Positions 44,708 to 46,354 of a stretch of 46,354 nucleotides of DNA are shown one piece after another. The first letter of the stretch is position 1, and the number at the start of each line of letters is the position of its first letter. The position numbers were made by a program, and so were the translations under genes. The DNA comes from Emmonsiellopsis sp. PD_33 (taxonomy: Eukaryota > Ascomycota > Eurotiomycetes > Onygenales > Ajellomycetaceae): positions 1-46,354 of the forward strand of contig JANTQF010000284.1 in assembly GCA_032988165.1 (NCBI GenBank), written 5' to 3'. The notes under the pieces were generated by a model that was not told where the DNA came from, ran no database searches, and saw only the letters and a list, made by a program, of their open reading frames with translations.

Positions 44708-46354
44708 GCCTCTGTAAAGATGTTTCCTGGCCAGATATACTGCAAATTACTATTTAGCCAGGCAGAAGGCCATAATTTCTTTTTCAGAGTGCCATAAGAA
44801 TAATCTAGCAGTTGCCTACATAAAGGAGGGTTAACAACACAACTTGTACAATGCTATACAAGCCTCAATTACTCACTTATACTCACTTATGATTCTTATG
44901 CAATGCATCATTTAGTCTCTCAGGCCTTTACAGCCATCAAATCTACAGGTGCATGTGATCTATATAGATCTACATGACCTGCATCTATAGCTACTACATG
45001 TATACAGCCACTGCATTCCTTCCTTCCACTACTATAGCTAGTTAGTAAGCAGAGCAGACCAACCTTATGTCAGCCACAGATCTTCCATGATTCTAGAAGA
45101 ATCAAGCTTATTTGACATCATTTTCATGACCTCCTACATTATTATAGCAAATAGTAGCATGTCTGCAAGTTTGATGGGTTAACTGAAGAGCTACAATCCT
45201 TATCCATGAGTTTTTACTGGGCCAACCCCCTCTTCACCAATAATAGACTACTAGGATGTCTGTGGAACTAACTGTTGAAGCCATCTACTCTGCCCATCAA
45301 TTAACTACTTACATTGCTGATAAAGGCACTTACATTTCCCTCATCAGCATATAAGTCAAGCTAATAGCTGAGTACATCACTGTAAATATAGATTGTCCAG
45401 AGCCTCCTCCCAAGTTAAATACTCTACTAAAAGATTGAGTCAGAATGTGAAGCTTTAGCATTACAGCTACAGGGGAGAGTTCAACTACAGAACAGCTAGA
45501 ATATTCAGCAGACTAGGTGATAGATAAAGTAGCTTTCAGAAGTGACATCAGAAGATTTATGAGAGGCACAAAATACCTACTAAAGGACTTGAGCTATAAA
45601 GCCTACATTAAATCTCATGCATTCCAGATGCTTACATCTGATACCACTGAATCCTTCAAAGCTCTCTTAGTCTTGCCATCAACCAAAGAAACAACAACAA
45701 ATGGATGATTCAAATAGGAATCATCAGCTAATATGGAAGCTGCTGAGGAAGGACCAGGAAGGACTGTATTGAGATGAGCAGTAAATACATCATATCTATC
45801 TAGTGTCTACCCCCTGATGATTTAATGACTGAGACTGACTACTTAATTGGGTAATAGATCATCTTAACTACTGATAGAGGATGCCAGGTTATCTGCAGCT
45901 GCTGTTACTGGCTCAGAGCAATCAAAACAAACTGAAATTCCTTCTATTTCTCTCCCATCTTCTTCTTTCTTTTCTAACTGCACTGCTATGACTTCAGCTA
46001 CAGTCAACTCAACCAGTAACAATAAAGACATCATGAAGAATCCATAATGTCAATATTCTAAGTCAACTACATCTAGACTGGCTGCTGAGACCATGAATTT
46101 TCATGCATGTTTAGTTTGATTTGGTTTGGTTTTAGTCACACATGAGTGACTAAAACATGATTTTAAATTTTAAAACAGGTAAAATGATCAACCTTTTTAA
46201 TTTAAAATGGGACCAAACATGACTAGAATTATTCCATGATACTTCCATGTCACTTCTTGGCATTTCTTGGCAAAAAACTACTATTTTTAGTATACTTTTT
46301 AGGGAATTTTCCTAGATTTCCAGGGTCAAAATTGGATTAAAAATTTCCTAGTTT
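44708..46354. mobile_element. CpG-free AT-rich block, probable hypermutated transposon running off the window
   Basis: After the last CG at 44706-44707 I find none to the window end, 1.65 kb. This is the same signature as the Gypsy element and unlike the neighbouring host DNA. A direct repeat (TTACTCACTTATACTCACTTAT) lies at 44871-44890 and a perfect 14-bp palindrome (GATCTATATAGATC) at 44957-44970. Plus-strand frames such as 45517-45708 (MIDKVAFRSDIRRFMRG) are short and bounded by TAG. No LTR end, transposase or polymerase motif is recognised, so the class is open. Confidence 0.5.
46131..46154. repeat. Hairpin-forming inverted repeat
   Basis: Arms TTTAGTCAC and GTGACTAAA are exact reverse complements around a 6-base loop (ACATGA). 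Outer CATGTTT (46126-46132) and AAACATG (46153-46159) extend the symmetry loosely. It lies inside the CpG-free block and may mark a transposon end. Confidence 0.5.

Noticed and set aside
1..46354. tRNA, rRNA or CRISPR features
   Set aside because: I looked for T-loop sequences (GGTTCGA-like), rRNA cores and regularly spaced repeats and found none convincing. CRISPR is not expected in a fungal nuclear genome.

Overview
This is nuclear DNA of a filamentous ascomycete. Genes carry several short introns (about 52-77 bp, GT...AG, CTAAC/CTGAC-like branch sites). The products are typical of Pezizomycotina: Zn2Cys6 factor, ascomycete laccase, DUF3433 membrane protein, Vps3844/DUF3844 protein, AA9 oxygenase, acyl-CoA oxidase. 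Ordinary GC-rich gene blocks sit beside an AT-rich, CpG-free retroelement. That layout fits Onygenales, perhaps a Blastomyces-like member of Ajellomycetaceae, but this placement is inference. Exon joins were made by hand and checked for reading phase. No database search was possible.

Layout. 1-4206: tandem repeats, a tiny zinc-cluster gene (-), an alpha/beta-hydrolase (-) and a SAT4/rhodopsin-type remnant (+). 4207-5615: Vps3844/DUF3844-type ER/Golgi membrane protein (+), convergent with a secreted laccase (-, 6151-8215). 8216-10689 holds no gene I can support. 10690-11994: membrane RING-H2 ubiquitin ligase (-). 13077-14077: weak uncharacterised ORFs (-). 14257-15574: cyclophilin H type isomerase (+).

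16457-28108 is a DUF3433 membrane-protein gene (-). It is split by a 7.86-kb Ty3/Gypsy-type retrotransposon (17268-25129) with 286-bp LTRs and a 4-bp target duplication. The two halves join in frame (1,245 codons) apart from one internal TGA. The element contains no CpG that I could find after its first about 33 bp, and its LTRs differ only by transitions. Both point to RIP-like or methylation-driven hypermutation. Pol is full of stops, yet a third frame between integrase and the 3' LTR has no indel.

29183-32331 (-): alanyl-tRNA synthetase, with an in-frame upstream ATG that would add a mitochondrial presequence. Divergent from it is a small unrecognised protein (+, 32625-33312). 34300-36456 (-): peroxisomal acyl-CoA oxidase ending in AKL. 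37718-38576 (+): GPALPP/DUF3752 nuclear protein. 39948-41664 (+): secreted serine carboxypeptidase. 42454-43264 (-): AA9 polysaccharide monooxygenase. From about 44708 to the right edge lies a second CpG-free, AT-rich block, probably another mutated transposable element.

The genes are ordinary single transcription units, not an operon or an evident biosynthetic cluster. Secreted oxidative and hydrolytic enzymes (laccase, AA9, carboxypeptidase) suggest a saprobic phase in soil or plant litter.
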